From: Candidatus Fimenecus excrementigallinarum
Lineage (GTDB): Bacteria > Bacillota > Clostridia > Oscillospirales > Acutalibacteraceae
Length of the DNA: 64,000 nt
NCBI GenBank assembly: GCA_018714805.1
Contig: DVMW01000036.1
Coordinates: forward strand, 1 to 64,000
Reading direction: 5' to 3'
Translations under genes and position numbers: made by a program
Shown here: in pieces, positions 7,655 to 16,761 of the stretch
Layout of the letters: the number at the start of each line of letters is the position of its first letter
Position numbering within the stretch: position 1 is the first letter of the stretch
The notes under the pieces: generated by a model
Database searches by the model: none
Told to the model about the DNA's origin: nothing
Seen by the model: the letters and a program-made list of their open reading frames with translations, nothing else

Positions 7655-8686
7655 ATGGAGAAGCAGAAGCTTGCCGTCGCCATGAGCGGCGGGGTGGATT
7701 CCTCTGCGGCGGCCGTTTTGGCAAAAGGGGCGGGCGACGCCTTCGGCGCGACGATGCGCCTTTGCGACGAGGCTTTTGCGGAGGCCGGCGCCGCCGCCGA
7801 AATTTGCGCGTCCCTGGGTATGCCCCATACCGTCTGGGATTTTCGCGACACCTTTCGCCGCGAGGTCATGGAGCGCTTTGCGGCCGCGTATGCGGCCGGT
7901 CAAACGCCGAACCCCTGCGTCGTCTGCAACCGCTTTATCAAATTCGGCGCCTTTTTGGAGCGCGCGCTGCAATCGGGCGCGGCGCGGATTGTGACGGGGC
8001 ATTACGCGCGCACCGTGCGGCAGGGCGGCCGCGTGCTGCTGCAAAAGGCGGCCGACAAAAGCAAGGACCAGAGCTATGTGCTGTATACACTGTCGAAAGA
8101 AGCGCTCGAGCGCGTCTGGTTCCCGCTCGGGGAGCTGACCAAGCCGCAGGTCCGCGAGCTTGCGCACGAACAGGGGCTTGCAAGCGCGAACCGCAAGGAG
8201 AGCCAGGATATCTGCTTCGTCCCCGACGGCGATTACGCCGCGTTTATCGAGCGCTTTTCGGGCAAAACCTTCCCCCCGGGGGACTTTACGGACCTTTCCG
8301 GCCGTGTGCTCGGGCAGCACAAAGGGATTATCCGGTACACCGTCGGCCAGCGCCGCGGGCTCGGGCTCGCGCTGCCCGCGCCGATGTATGTCGTGAAAAA
8401 GGATGTTTCGGAAAACTGCGTGCGCCTCGGCTTTTCGCAGGATTTGCTCTGCGATACGGTGGAGGTGGGCGAGCTCAATCTGACCGCCTGCGACGCATTC
8501 CCTTCGCCGGTCCGCCTTGCGGTGCGGATTCGGTACAACCAGGCGGAACAGCCCGCCACGGTCGAGCAAACCGGGGCAGACAGGCTTCGCATCCGCTTCG
8601 ACACGCCGCAGCGGGCGGTCACGCCCGGGCAGGCGGCGGTGCTGTATGACGGCGACACGGTCGTCGGCGGCGGCACAATTTTGTGA
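7655..8686 (+). CDS. mnmA: tRNA-specific 2-thiouridylase MnmA
   Basis: 343 residues. MnmA makes the 2-thio group of uridine 34 in tRNA Glu, Gln and Lys. Motifs seen: the PP-loop SGGVDSS at residues 11-17, TPNPCVVCN with the first catalytic cysteine, GHYAR, KDQSYVLYTL, ESQDICFVPDG with the second catalytic cysteine, and YTVGQRRGLG. The start is placed at the ATG one base after the nadA stop because the PP-loop is then at the normal distance from the N-terminus. No sulfur-donor desulfurase gene is adjacent. Confidence 0.93.
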   Translation: MEKQKLAVAMSGGVDSSAAAVLAKGAGDAFGATMRLCDEAFAEAGAAAEICASLGMPHTVWDFRDTFRREVMERFAAAYAAGQTPNPCVVCNRFIKFGAFLERALQSGAARIVTGHYARTVRQGGRVLLQKAADKSKDQSYVLYTLSKEALERVWFPLGELTKPQVRELAHEQGLASANRKESQDICFVPDGDYAAFIERFSGKTFPPGDFTDLSGRVLGQHKGIIRYTVGQRRGLGLALPAPMYVVKKDVSENCVRLGFSQDLLCDTVEVGELNLTACDAFPSPVRLAVRIRYNQAEQPATVEQTGADRLRIRFDTPQRAVTPGQAAVLYDGDTVVGGGTIL

Positions 8687-8716
8687 ATCACCGTTCACGT
8701 CCGATTTTTTACATGC

Positions 8717-8767
8717 AAACCGGTTGGCTGCTGGGTTTCCCCGGCATCGGCCAGCCGGTTTTTTTAC
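8717..8767 (+). terminator. Rho-independent terminator after mnmA
   Basis: Long stem AACCGGTTGGCTG pairing with CGGCCAGCCGGTT (two G-U pairs), followed by a run of T. Confidence 0.8.
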
Positions 8768-8890
8768 GCCGATTTCGCCGGATTCACCCACGTAGTTTAG
8801 TCATATTCAACAAAAACAACAGGCGTGAATTGGTCAAATCATATAATACGGGGAACTTGCCGAACACCGCCGAAAAGTCCCGTTATTTTG

Positions 8891-8919
8891 TTGACAAAGC
8901 GGAATTTGGATTGTATACT
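8891..8919 (+). promoter_or_regulatory. Near-consensus sigma-A promoter
   Basis: TTGACA (8891-8896), 17-base spacer, TATACT (8914-8919). It drives the YczE-like gene. Confidence 0.85.
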
Positions 8920-8976
8920 ATTGCCAAATTCAAAGACTTGCAGTTATGCAACAAGCACAAGAGGAAAGGCAATACC

Positions 8977-9720
8977 ATGGCAGAGATTCTCAGACAAATG
9001 CAACCGAAAACCATTTTACACAGCACGCACGGCAAACGCCGAATCGGCATGATGCTGTGCAGCATCCTGCTTATGGGCTTTGGCATTTCCGTTTTTTCGT
9101 TTTCCGGGATGGGCGTGGACCCGTTTACGGCCCTGAATATGTCCGTCAGCGCGAAACTCGGGCTGAGCTTCGGCTTCTGGCAGATGCTTGTCAACGCCGT
9201 GCTGCTGCTTTTTGTGGCGCGCTTTTCCAAAAAGCTTATCAATCTCGGCACCGTCATCAATATGGTCGGCGTCGGGTATGTCTGCGACTTTTTCACCGCG
9301 ATTTACGACCGCTTCCTGCCCGCGCCCACGGCGCTTCCCGTGCGGCTTGTCCTCATGCTTTGCGGCGTGGTGCTTTTAAGCCTTTCGGCGTCGCTGTTTT
9401 TTACGGCGTCGCTCGGCGTCGGCCCGTATGACGCGGTCGGCTTTGTCCTGCGCGACAAAAGCCCCATTCCCTACAAATGGTGCCGGGTGCTCACCGACGT
9501 CGTCTGCACGGGCGTCGCGTTCCTGCTTGCGGGTCCCGTGGGCGTCGGTACGGTCGTCACGGCGTTCTGCATGGGCCCCATCGTTGCCTTTTTCAACACG
9601 CACGTGTCCGAAAAGCTGCTGAACGCATCCGAAAACGCCTTCCGCCCGACCGTGCATTTTTACGATTTCACCCGCTTCGGCGGCGCGTTCATTTCCGTAA
9701 ACGGCCGCTTCGCCTCGTAA
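8977..9720 (+). CDS. YczE/YitT-family integral membrane protein
   Basis: 247 residues with about five or six hydrophobic helices. The internal repeat-like motifs GMGVDPFTALN and SLGVGPYDAVGFVL are typical of the YczE/YyaS group, whose biochemical role is not established. The start ATG follows GAGGAAAGG at 8961 and lies 57 bases past a near-consensus promoter; longer upstream openings in this frame run through the promoter and are rejected. It is a single-gene transcription unit with its own terminator. Confidence 0.8.
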   Translation: MAEILRQMQPKTILHSTHGKRRIGMMLCSILLMGFGISVFSFSGMGVDPFTALNMSVSAKLGLSFGFWQMLVNAVLLLFVARFSKKLINLGTVINMVGVGYVCDFFTAIYDRFLPAPTALPVRLVLMLCGVVLLSLSASLFFTASLGVGPYDAVGFVLRDKSPIPYKWCRVLTDVVCTGVAFLLAGPVGVGTVVTAFCMGPIVAFFNTHVSEKLLNASENAFRPTVHFYDFTRFGGAFISVNGRFAS

Positions 9721-9775
9721 ATTTCAACCTTCGCTTTTTCCTTTTTTCCTCTCTTTCCTTTCTATTTTTTGACGG

Positions 9776-9809
9776 AAAAACACCGGTGCAAAGGAGCGCC
9801 GGTGTTTTT
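9776..9809 (+). terminator. Rho-independent terminator
   Basis: AAAAACACCGG / CCGGTGTTTTT inverted repeat closing on a short loop and ending in T5. Confidence 0.8.
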
Positions 9810-9852
9810 CTGCGTTTGCGCGCCGTTTTCGTGCCGGCGTCGCTCGGAAATC

Positions 9853-9882
9853 TTGACAAAACGACTTTGGATTTGGTATGAT
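9853..9882 (+). promoter_or_regulatory. Sigma-A promoter for the PASTA kinase-like gene
   Basis: TTGACA (9853-9858), 18-base spacer, TATGAT (9877-9882). Confidence 0.75.
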
Positions 9883-9900
9883 TATATAGGTTATCTATAC

Positions 9901-9916
9901 GAAACGGTACCGTTTC
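9901..9916. promoter_or_regulatory. 16-bp perfect palindrome in the 5' leader
   Basis: GAAACGGTACCGTTTC begins 18 bases after the -10 hexamer and ends 20 bases before the start codon. Symmetry and position fit a repressor operator; the regulator is unknown. Confidence 0.45.
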
Positions 9917-9936
9917 CATTTGGGAGGTCAACGCTT

Positions 9937-11604
9937 ATGCTCGATACGCTGTGCATGGGCTGTATGCGGGAGATTGGCGACGCGAAGCAATGCCCGTATT
10001 GCGGCTTTTCGGCCGACACGCCGCAGTTTGCGCCCTATCTGCCGCTGCGCGCGCTGGTGGGCAGCCGGTATGTCGTCGGGAAAATGCTTTCGTCCGGCGG
10101 CGACGGCGCAACCTACATTGGCTGGGACCGCGAACGCAAATCGACGGTCATCATTCGGGAATTTCTGCCGGAGCAGCACGTTGTGCGCACGTCGGAGGAC
10201 CCGACCTTGCGCATTAAGGTCGGCAGCGAGCTTCTGTTCCATGACGGCCTGGCCGACTTTTTGGAGCTGTGGCGCAAGCTTGCGCGGCTGCGCGGGATGA
10301 CGGCGATGATTCCCGTGCTCGATATTGTGGAGGACAACGGCACGGCGTATGCGATTTCGGAATATGTCGAGACCATTTCCCTTCGGGAGTTTCTGCTGAA
10401 GAGCCGCACGGGGTATTTGAGCTTTGAGCAGACGCGCACGCTGCTGATGCCGGTGGTTTCCACGGTGTCGAAGCTGCACGCGCTGGGCGTGTACCATTGC
10501 GGCATTTCGCCCAACACGCTGCGCCTCGGCCGCGACGGGAAAATCCGCCTGACCGATTTTATGATTCCGGCCGCGCGGGTGCTGGAAACCGGCTTTGAAA
10601 GCGAGCTGTTTTCCGGGTACGCCGCCATTGAGCAGTACAGCCGCGAAGGGTCCGTCGGCGCGTGGACCGATGTGTACGCGTTCGGCGCGGTCACGTATCG
10701 GATGCTTATCGGCAGCATCCCGCAGGAGGCGACGGAGCGCGTCGCCAACGACAAGCTGATGATTCCGCCGAAATTTGCCGAAACGCTGCCGGCGTATGCC
10801 GTCAGCGCCATCCAAAACGCGATGGCCATTGCGCCCGACGACCGCACGGCGTCCGTGGACGATTACCGGGAGGAGCTTTCCGGCTCGCCGAAGGTTATGG
10901 TTGCGCGCAAGGAGCAGGTCAAAGAGGCCGTGGAGGCGGTGACGACCGACGCCGAGGAGGCGGAGCGCCGCCGCAAGGAGGAGCTGCGCCGGGAAATGCT
11001 GCGCAAGCAGGAGCAGACCCGCACACTGCTCATTTCCTTCGGCGTGTGCCTTGCGATTGGCCTTGTCGCGCTGGGCATTTATCTGTTTGTGACCCGCACG
11101 CCCGCTTCGGAAAAGCCGGCCGACACAACGGCGGCCTCATCGGAGCTTGTGGAGGTGCCCAATTTTGTCGGGCAGAGCTATTCGCGCATCCAGGCGGATA
11201 CCGTCTTAAACGAGCGCTTCAAATTCGTGGTGGAATATGATTACAGCGATACGGTCGAAAGCGATTTGATTATTTCCCAGAAAACGGCGGAGGGCCAGCA
11301 GGTGCCGAAGGGCTCGGAGCTGACCATTGTCGTCAGCCGCGGCGTGGAGTACGTCACGCTGCCGGATGTTTCCGGGATGCAGTATGACGCGGCGGTCCAG
11401 CTTCTTGTCAGCCGCGGCTTTAAGTGCACCCGCGTCGAACGGGAAAACGACGGCTCGCACACCGCCGGGATTGTAATTGCGACGACGCCGGAGGCCGGTA
11501 AGGACTACGAGCACGGCCGCGAGATTTACATCCAGGTCTGGGGCGAGGTCCCCACCACGCAAAACGACTCGCTGCTCGGCGGGCTTGTCGGCAATCTGTT
11601 CTGA
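9937..11604 (+). CDS. Membrane-anchored PASTA-domain Ser/Thr kinase-like protein, probable pseudokinase
   Basis: 555 residues. In order: a zinc ribbon with cysteines 6, 9, 19 and 22; a kinase-like domain (~40-310); a charged linker; one membrane helix (~363-385); and two PASTA domains (~403-467 and ~469-535), which in the family bind muropeptides outside the cell. Key catalytic positions are altered: the ATP-binding lysine position is Arg74 (VIIREFLPE, normally VAIKEFLPE), the catalytic loop reads HCGISPN (187-193), so the usual catalytic Asp is Gly189, and DFG reads DFM (207-209). GYAAIEQY and DVYAFG are kept, so the fold is probably intact. It may be a wall-sensing scaffold rather than an active kinase (inference). 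Confidence 0.85.
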   Translation: MLDTLCMGCMREIGDAKQCPYCGFSADTPQFAPYLPLRALVGSRYVVGKMLSSGGDGATYIGWDRERKSTVIIREFLPEQHVVRTSEDPTLRIKVGSELLFHDGLADFLELWRKLARLRGMTAMIPVLDIVEDNGTAYAISEYVETISLREFLLKSRTGYLSFEQTRTLLMPVVSTVSKLHALGVYHCGISPNTLRLGRDGKIRLTDFMIPAARVLETGFESELFSGYAAIEQYSREGSVGAWTDVYAFGAVTYRMLIGSIPQEATERVANDKLMIPPKFAETLPAYAVSAIQNAMAIAPDDRTASVDDYREELSGSPKVMVARKEQVKEAVEAVTTDAEEAERRRKEELRREMLRKQEQTRTLLISFGVCLAIGLVALGIYLFVTRTPASEKPADTTAASSELVEVPNFVGQSYSRIQADTVLNERFKFVVEYDYSDTVESDLIISQKTAEGQQVPKGSELTIVVSRGVEYVTLPDVSGMQYDAAVQLLVSRGFKCTRVERENDGSHTAGIVIATTPEAGKDYEHGREIYIQVWGEVPTTQNDSLLGGLVGNLF

Positions 11605-11605
11605 A

Positions 11606-11652
11606 CCGGTCGCGCACGGCGGGGCTTTTCCCGCTGTGCGCGGTTTTCTTTT
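11606..11652 (+). terminator. Rho-independent terminator after the PASTA gene
   Basis: Stem CGCGCACGGCGGG with CCCGCTGTGCGCG, followed by TTTTCTTTT. Confidence 0.85.
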
Positions 11653-11672
11653 CTGCAAAAAGGGGGACGGCC

Positions 11673-13049
11673 ATGCTGCGGTTTTACCAGATTACGGATA
11701 CCCATTTTTATGCGTCCGAGGTTCTGCGCCCGGAAGGGGAGGCCTGGGAACGGCGCGCCAAATACGACCAGAAATGCGTGGCGGAGAGCGGCGCGATTTT
11801 GGACGCGGCTACCGAGCTGCTGCTCGCCGACACCGAAACGGAGATTGTCCTTGTGACCGGCGACCTGGTCTGCGACGGCGAGCGCGAAGGGCATTACGCC
11901 ATGCGCGAGAAGCTGCGCCGCCTGCAGGCGGGCGGCAAGCGCGTTTTCGTCCTCACGGCGACGCACGACACCTGCCCGTACCCGAAAAAATACGCCGCCG
12001 AAAAAGGGGAGTACCGAGCCGAGGGGCTGCCCAAATCGGAATTGCTTCAGGTGTACTGGGAATTCGGCCCCGCGACGGCGCTTTCCGTCCACGAAAAAAG
12101 CTTTTCCTACGTCTCGCAGCTCGCGCCGGGCTACCGGCTGTTCGCCCTCAATGACGACGGGATTGGCTGGGAGCGCGGGTTCCACGGCTATGACGAGGAC
12201 CAGCGCCGCTGGCTTGCAGAGCAGCTGGAAATCGGTCGGAAAAGCGGCGACGTGCTGCTGGCGATGGGGCACCATCCGCTGCTGCCGCCAAGCCCCGTAT
12301 ATGCGTTTACAAGCCCCGACGACCTTATCGGCAACCATGAGCAGGTCGCTTCCGAGCTTGCCGACGCGGGCGTGCACTTCATGTTCACCGGCCACACGCA
12401 TATGCAGAGCATTGAATATTTTGACTCTGAGAAGGGCAACCGCATATTTGACATCAATACCGGCAGCCTTATCTGCTACCCGAGCCCCATCCGGCACATG
12501 ACGCTTACGGAGCAGACGCTGTCCGTGCGCACCGTGCATCTCGACCGGATTGACTGGGACCTCGGCGGCAAATCCTATATGCAGTACAGCCTTGACCACT
12601 TTGAATTCATGCTGCGCGACATTTTGGACGCCGCGGCAAACGACATCCGCCGGTTTTGCAAGATTGCCCCGGATTTCGGCCTGCAGACCGAGACCGCCTG
12701 GAAGCTGCGCGTGCCCATTCACCTGGCGGGGAAAATGATGGAGCGGCTGACCTTTCAAAAGGCGGGGCGTCTGCTTTTCTGCGCGACGAAAATTGCGCCC
12801 GAAATGCGCGGCGTGTACTTAAAGGACTTCATGCTCGCGCTTATCCGCAACCTCTACGGCGGCGACGAGCCCTACGCCCCCGGCACGCCGGAGTATGCGT
12901 CCTTTATGGCGCTGTACCGCCGGGTGCGCCCGGTTCTGCGGCGCTTCAAGGGGCTTTCGGGGCTCGACGAGGTGATAGAAGGCGCGCTGTACGACGACGG
13001 GTATCCGGACAGCGACGCGGACTTGCCCGTGCCGCCGACCATTGTATAA
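11673..13049 (+). CDS. Calcineurin-like metallophosphoesterase
   Basis: 458 residues, cytoplasmic by sequence. Metal-binding motifs are visible: ITDTHF (motif I, DxH), VTGDLVCDGE (motif II, GD), MGHHP and FTGHTHMQ (GHxH). Motif III, normally GNHD, reads ATHD here, so the metal-bridging Asn is replaced by Thr, which may alter or weaken catalysis. The ~200 residues after the GHTH motif have no feature I recognise. GGGGG lies eight bases before the ATG. The gene sits 19 bases before a GPH transporter gene with its own ribosome site, so they are probably cotranscribed. The substrate is unknown. Confidence 0.8.
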   Translation: MLRFYQITDTHFYASEVLRPEGEAWERRAKYDQKCVAESGAILDAATELLLADTETEIVLVTGDLVCDGEREGHYAMREKLRRLQAGGKRVFVLTATHDTCPYPKKYAAEKGEYRAEGLPKSELLQVYWEFGPATALSVHEKSFSYVSQLAPGYRLFALNDDGIGWERGFHGYDEDQRRWLAEQLEIGRKSGDVLLAMGHHPLLPPSPVYAFTSPDDLIGNHEQVASELADAGVHFMFTGHTHMQSIEYFDSEKGNRIFDINTGSLICYPSPIRHMTLTEQTLSVRTVHLDRIDWDLGGKSYMQYSLDHFEFMLRDILDAAANDIRRFCKIAPDFGLQTETAWKLRVPIHLAGKMMERLTFQKAGRLLFCATKIAPEMRGVYLKDFMLALIRNLYGGDEPYAPGTPEYASFMALYRRVRPVLRRFKGLSGLDEVIEGALYDDGYPDSDADLPVPPTIV

Positions 13050-13068
13050 ACGAAAAGGGAGGAAACCA

Positions 13069-14544
13069 ATGAAAACCTATTCGCCGAAAAAAGAGTGGTT
13101 CGCCTACTGTGTCGGTGCGTTCGGGCAGGGCATGGTCTACGCCATGATGAGTTCGTACATTTCGGACTTCTACATGAATGTCATGAAGCTCACGCCGCTG
13201 TTCGTCCTGTTCCTGATGCTGTTCGCGCGCATCTGGGACTCCTTTAACGACCCCATCATGGGCTATATTATGGACCGCGTGAACCCGAAGGGCGGGAAAA
13301 TGCGGCCGTACCTTTTGTATGCGCCCATTCCCGTGGCGATTCTCACCGTCCTCTTGTTCCAGTCGCCGAACATCTCCCCAACGGGGCTCATGGTTTACGC
13401 GGCTGTGACCTACGTGCTGTGGGATATGGCGTATACGGTTTGCGACGTGCCGTTCTGGGGGCTTCCGAACGCCCTGACCCCGAACCCGGACGAGCGCGGC
13501 GTCATCATCAGCCGCGGCCGGACGGCGAACGGCGTCGGCTCGGCCGTGCCGATTGCGCTGTTTATGGTTATGGGCCCGCTGCTTGCACGCTTAAGCCTGA
13601 GCGGTACGGAGCTCGAAAAGGCAAAGTATACCTCCATCGTCATATTCTGCTCGGTTATCGGCAACCTGCTGTTTGCGCGCGTCTACTTTAAAACCAAGGA
13701 GCGCGTCTCCATCCCGAATCCGCCCAAGCGTAAAAAGGGCGAGCAGACCGCCTTGGGCCGCCTGTTCCGCTGCAAGCCGCTGATGCTCACCGCGCTCATG
13801 GGCGTGCTTTCCGCCGCGCGGTATATGTACCAGGCCGGCGCGGTCCACGTCGCGCGCTACAGCATCTATATCGGCGGCGATTTAACCGGGCTCTCCTTAG
13901 CGGAGAAGGAGGCGGCGCTGCAAAGCAACATCAGCCTCGTCTCGACCATTTTCCAGGTCGCAAGCGCCGCGGGTATGTTCGGCACGATGCTTGTGATGCC
14001 GCTGCTCTTCAAGCGCTGGAACTACAAACAGATTATCATGGGCACCTGCGTGCTCGGCGCGGTTTCCAGCCTTGCCATCTGGTTCATCGGCTATGACAAT
14101 TTCCTGTGGTGCGTGCCGTTTTTCGTCATTTCCTGTATTCCGCTCGGCGCCATCAACATCTGCACCTACGCGATGCTCGGCGATTGCCTCGACTATATGG
14201 AGTGGAAAACCGGCGTGCGCGCGACGGGGCTTGGCGCGGCGGTGCAGGGCTTCATTGCGAAATTCGGCAACGCCATCAGCACCAGCTTTATCATCGTCAT
14301 GTACATGATTGTCCATCTGGACGTTGCGAGCATCAACGCCTCCGTCACGGCAAACCCGCTCGAAATGAGCGAGACCGTGCGCACGGGTATGTTCTCGCTT
14401 ATCTCCATCATCCCGGCCATTTCCCTGATTTTGTGCATTATCCCGCTGTTCTTCTATGACCTGGTCGGCGAAAAGAAAGAGCGCATTACAAAAGAGCTTG
14501 CCGAGCAGCGCGCCGCGCGCGGCATTGTGATTGAAGAGGGGTAA
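13069..14544 (+). CDS. GPH-family (MFS) sugar symporter
   Basis: 491 residues with 12 predicted membrane helices. The motif ARIWDSFNDPIMG in the first cytoplasmic loop and GGKMRPY nearby are typical of the glycoside-pentoside-hexuronide:cation symporter family. The ATG at 13069 follows GGGAGG; an earlier in-frame ATG overlaps the preceding gene and has no ribosome site. Unlike the carrier at 4131 it has the normal length with only a short charged tail. It probably forms an operon with the metallophosphoesterase, but that gives no clue to the substrate. Confidence 0.85.
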   Translation: MKTYSPKKEWFAYCVGAFGQGMVYAMMSSYISDFYMNVMKLTPLFVLFLMLFARIWDSFNDPIMGYIMDRVNPKGGKMRPYLLYAPIPVAILTVLLFQSPNISPTGLMVYAAVTYVLWDMAYTVCDVPFWGLPNALTPNPDERGVIISRGRTANGVGSAVPIALFMVMGPLLARLSLSGTELEKAKYTSIVIFCSVIGNLLFARVYFKTKERVSIPNPPKRKKGEQTALGRLFRCKPLMLTALMGVLSAARYMYQAGAVHVARYSIYIGGDLTGLSLAEKEAALQSNISLVSTIFQVASAAGMFGTMLVMPLLFKRWNYKQIIMGTCVLGAVSSLAIWFIGYDNFLWCVPFFVISCIPLGAINICTYAMLGDCLDYMEWKTGVRATGLGAAVQGFIAKFGNAISTSFIIVMYMIVHLDVASINASVTANPLEMSETVRTGMFSLISIIPAISLILCIIPLFFYDLVGEKKERITKELAEQRAARGIVIEEG

Positions 14545-14671
14545 GCCCGGCGCGCAACCGGCGGTTTCGCCCTGCTGTAAAGCAGAATCGATAGACAAAC
14601 GCTGCGGTTGCCGGTAGAGTAGAAAAAACGAACGCCAAATCTTTCGAGGGTTTTGCAAACGGGAGGTATAC

Positions 14672-15490
14672 ATGGAAAACAACTACATCGATTACATTGA
14701 GCACGCGCTGCAAAGCGCGCCGGACAAGAACGGCACGCTGTACCGCTATAAGCGGCGGGTGCTCGACCAAATGACCGCGCGCGCCGCCGAGGTCACGCAC
14801 GCGGGGCTTCGGGACGACAAGGTGCTCACCGACCTTTTAATCAGCGAATTCCCGGACCTTTCGGACGGCTATGCGCGCTTCTGCGCCGAGGACCGAAAGG
14901 AACGGCGCAAAAAGCTGGTCAACAAGGTCATGCTGTTCGGCACGCCGGCGCTCGCCGTACTCCTTCTTGTGCTGTTCCTGTCCGTAAGCTTCTTAACGGA
15001 CGCCTGGCGGCTGACCTGGCTTATTTTTGCCGACGGCTTCCTTTTGTGGGCGGTGTTCCTTTTGGGCGTGGGCGTCGCGCGCTTTACCGCGATGCGCCGC
15101 CTGATGCACCCCATTGCGCGCGTGCTGCTGGCGCTCGCCGTCATGTGCGCCGACACGGCCGTTTTCCTGGTTGTGCTGATGTTTACCGGCCTTTCGGCGG
15201 CCTGGGTCATTTTCCCCGCGGGCGTCGTCGGGATTTTGTTGGCCGACGCGGTCTACGCGCAGGTGACGCGGCAAAAGCTGCGCATCGTCAACTATCTGGT
15301 TTACATCCCCGTTGCGGCGACGATGCTTTTCGTGGTCCTCGGCGGCCTGCACCTCCTGCCGTGGAGCCCGGGCTGGCTGCTGGTGCCGCTTGCCGTGCTG
15401 GTCGACCTTATCCTCGCCGTCGCGGTGATTTCCAACAACGCGAAATACAAATATGACCCGGAGGTGGAACAGGCATGGGACGAAAACTGA
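14672..15490 (+). CDS. Membrane protein with cytoplasmic helical N-terminal domain, unknown function
   Basis: 272 residues. Residues 1-85 are soluble and alpha-helical in character (YRYKRRVLDQM...LISEFPDLSDGYARF), recalling the N-terminus of DUF1700-like proteins. They are followed by about six hydrophobic helices. GGGAGG precedes the ATG. The last 16 bases overlap the acyltransferase gene, whose ribosome site (GGAGGTGG) lies inside this gene, so translation is probably coupled. Coupling suggests it works with the acyltransferase on a membrane-linked or exported product; this is inference. Confidence 0.7.
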   Translation: MENNYIDYIEHALQSAPDKNGTLYRYKRRVLDQMTARAAEVTHAGLRDDKVLTDLLISEFPDLSDGYARFCAEDRKERRKKLVNKVMLFGTPALAVLLLVLFLSVSFLTDAWRLTWLIFADGFLLWAVFLLGVGVARFTAMRRLMHPIARVLLALAVMCADTAVFLVVLMFTGLSAAWVIFPAGVVGILLADAVYAQVTRQKLRIVNYLVYIPVAATMLFVVLGGLHLLPWSPGWLLVPLAVLVDLILAVAVISNNAKYKYDPEVEQAWDEN

Positions 15491-16761
15491 ACGCAGAGCT
15501 TTGGGACAAAATGCACTACCTGTTCCGCGATTTCAACGACCGGATGGTGCACGTCGAGCTGCATTATGATTTTGAAATTGACATAGAAGCGCTGAAAACC
15601 GTGCTCATCTGCTTTTTTGAAAAGGCGCCGGTGCTGCATTCGAGCTTCCACGACAACCACATCTCCCCGTACTGGGAGGTCAAGCCCTATACGATTGAGG
15701 ATGTGCTGACCGTCGCGTACCCGGAGGACCTCGAGACGGCCGTCAACGATTTCCTGACGCAGTACATCCCGCCGGACAGCGACTTGCAGATGAAGGTCGC
15801 CGTGTTCTATAAGGACGGCGGCTCGACGCTGTGCATCGTTGAGAACCATATGTGCATGGACGGCGGCGACTTCAAGTATTTCATGAAGGCGCTTTGCCAG
15901 AATTACTCGGCGTATGTCGGGCAGGGGATAAGCCCGATTGCGCTGCGCGAGGGCTCGCGGTCGTATGAGGCGGTCTACGCGGATTTTTCCAAGACCGAGC
16001 AGCGCATGGCGCGCAACCTTTATAAAAACGTCTGCGCGAAAGACGAGCACAAATTTCCCCTCACGCCCGACAGTATCCGGGACCGCGCTTTTATCGCGAA
16101 GCGCAAATGGAGCGCCGACACCTTTTCCCGCATTCATGCCGCAGGCAAAAAGCTCGGCGCGACGGTCAACGATATGCTGCTCGCCGCTTATTTTTACAGC
16201 TTATACGAGCTGGCGCACTACGACCCGGCGGACAGCGTCACCATCTCCTGCGCCATTGACCTGCGCCGCCACATCAAGGACGTCAGCGACGAGGGCTTGA
16301 CGAACCACACTGCGTTCATGCAATGCAACATTCCCGAGCGCGGCCGCGATATTTTTGAAACGCTGCGCTACGCGGTGCAAAGCTCGCAGAAGTTCAAGCA
16401 CGACAAGTTCATGGGCCTTTACGGGCTGCCGCTTCTCAAGCTCGGCTACAGCATCCTGCCGCACGCCGCCAGCGAGGAGATTATCAAGATTGGCTATTCG
16501 AACCCGCTGCTCGCCATGAGCAACATCGGCATCCTGGAGGCCGACAAGCTGGCGCTTGACGGGCACGAGCCGGCGGACGGCTTCATGACGGGTGCGGTCA
16601 AATATAAGCCCTACGTGCTGCTGTCCGTGACGTCGCTTCGCAAGGAACTGACGCTTTCCATGTGCGTGCGCGGCAACGAAGAGGACCGCGCCACGGTCGA
16701 GCGGTTTTTCGATTTGATGGAGGACAGCATCGCGCTTCTGACGGGTGAACCGGTGCAATGA
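15475..16761 (+). CDS. Condensation/acyltransferase-superfamily protein (HxxxDG)
   Basis: 428 residues. The motif VENHMCMDGGDF carries the HxxxDG catalytic signature of the CoA-dependent acyltransferase/NRPS condensation superfamily. The downstream helix-rich half and the segment TISCAIDLRRHI, similar to the RNLRP-type segment of the family, also fit. Stand-alone members are often annotated as alcohol acetyltransferase or PapA-like. No carrier protein or NRPS module is nearby, so the acceptor is unknown. It starts inside the preceding membrane protein gene and its TGA overlaps the next start (ATGA), making a tightly coupled trio. Confidence 0.75.
   Translation: MGRKLNAELWDKMHYLFRDFNDRMVHVELHYDFEIDIEALKTVLICFFEKAPVLHSSFHDNHISPYWEVKPYTIEDVLTVAYPEDLETAVNDFLTQYIPPDSDLQMKVAVFYKDGGSTLCIVENHMCMDGGDFKYFMKALCQNYSAYVGQGISPIALREGSRSYEAVYADFSKTEQRMARNLYKNVCAKDEHKFPLTPDSIRDRAFIAKRKWSADTFSRIHAAGKKLGATVNDMLLAAYFYSLYELAHYDPADSVTISCAIDLRRHIKDVSDEGLTNHTAFMQCNIPERGRDIFETLRYAVQSSQKFKHDKFMGLYGLPLLKLGYSILPHAASEEIIKIGYSNPLLAMSNIGILEADKLALDGHEPADGFMTGAVKYKPYVLLSVTSLRKELTLSMCVRGNEEDRATVERFFDLMEDSIALLTGEPVQ

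Noticed and set aside
14545-14671. Promoter for the membrane protein-acyltransferase operon
   Set aside because: No -35/-10 pair with acceptable spacing could be found; transcription may come from upstream.
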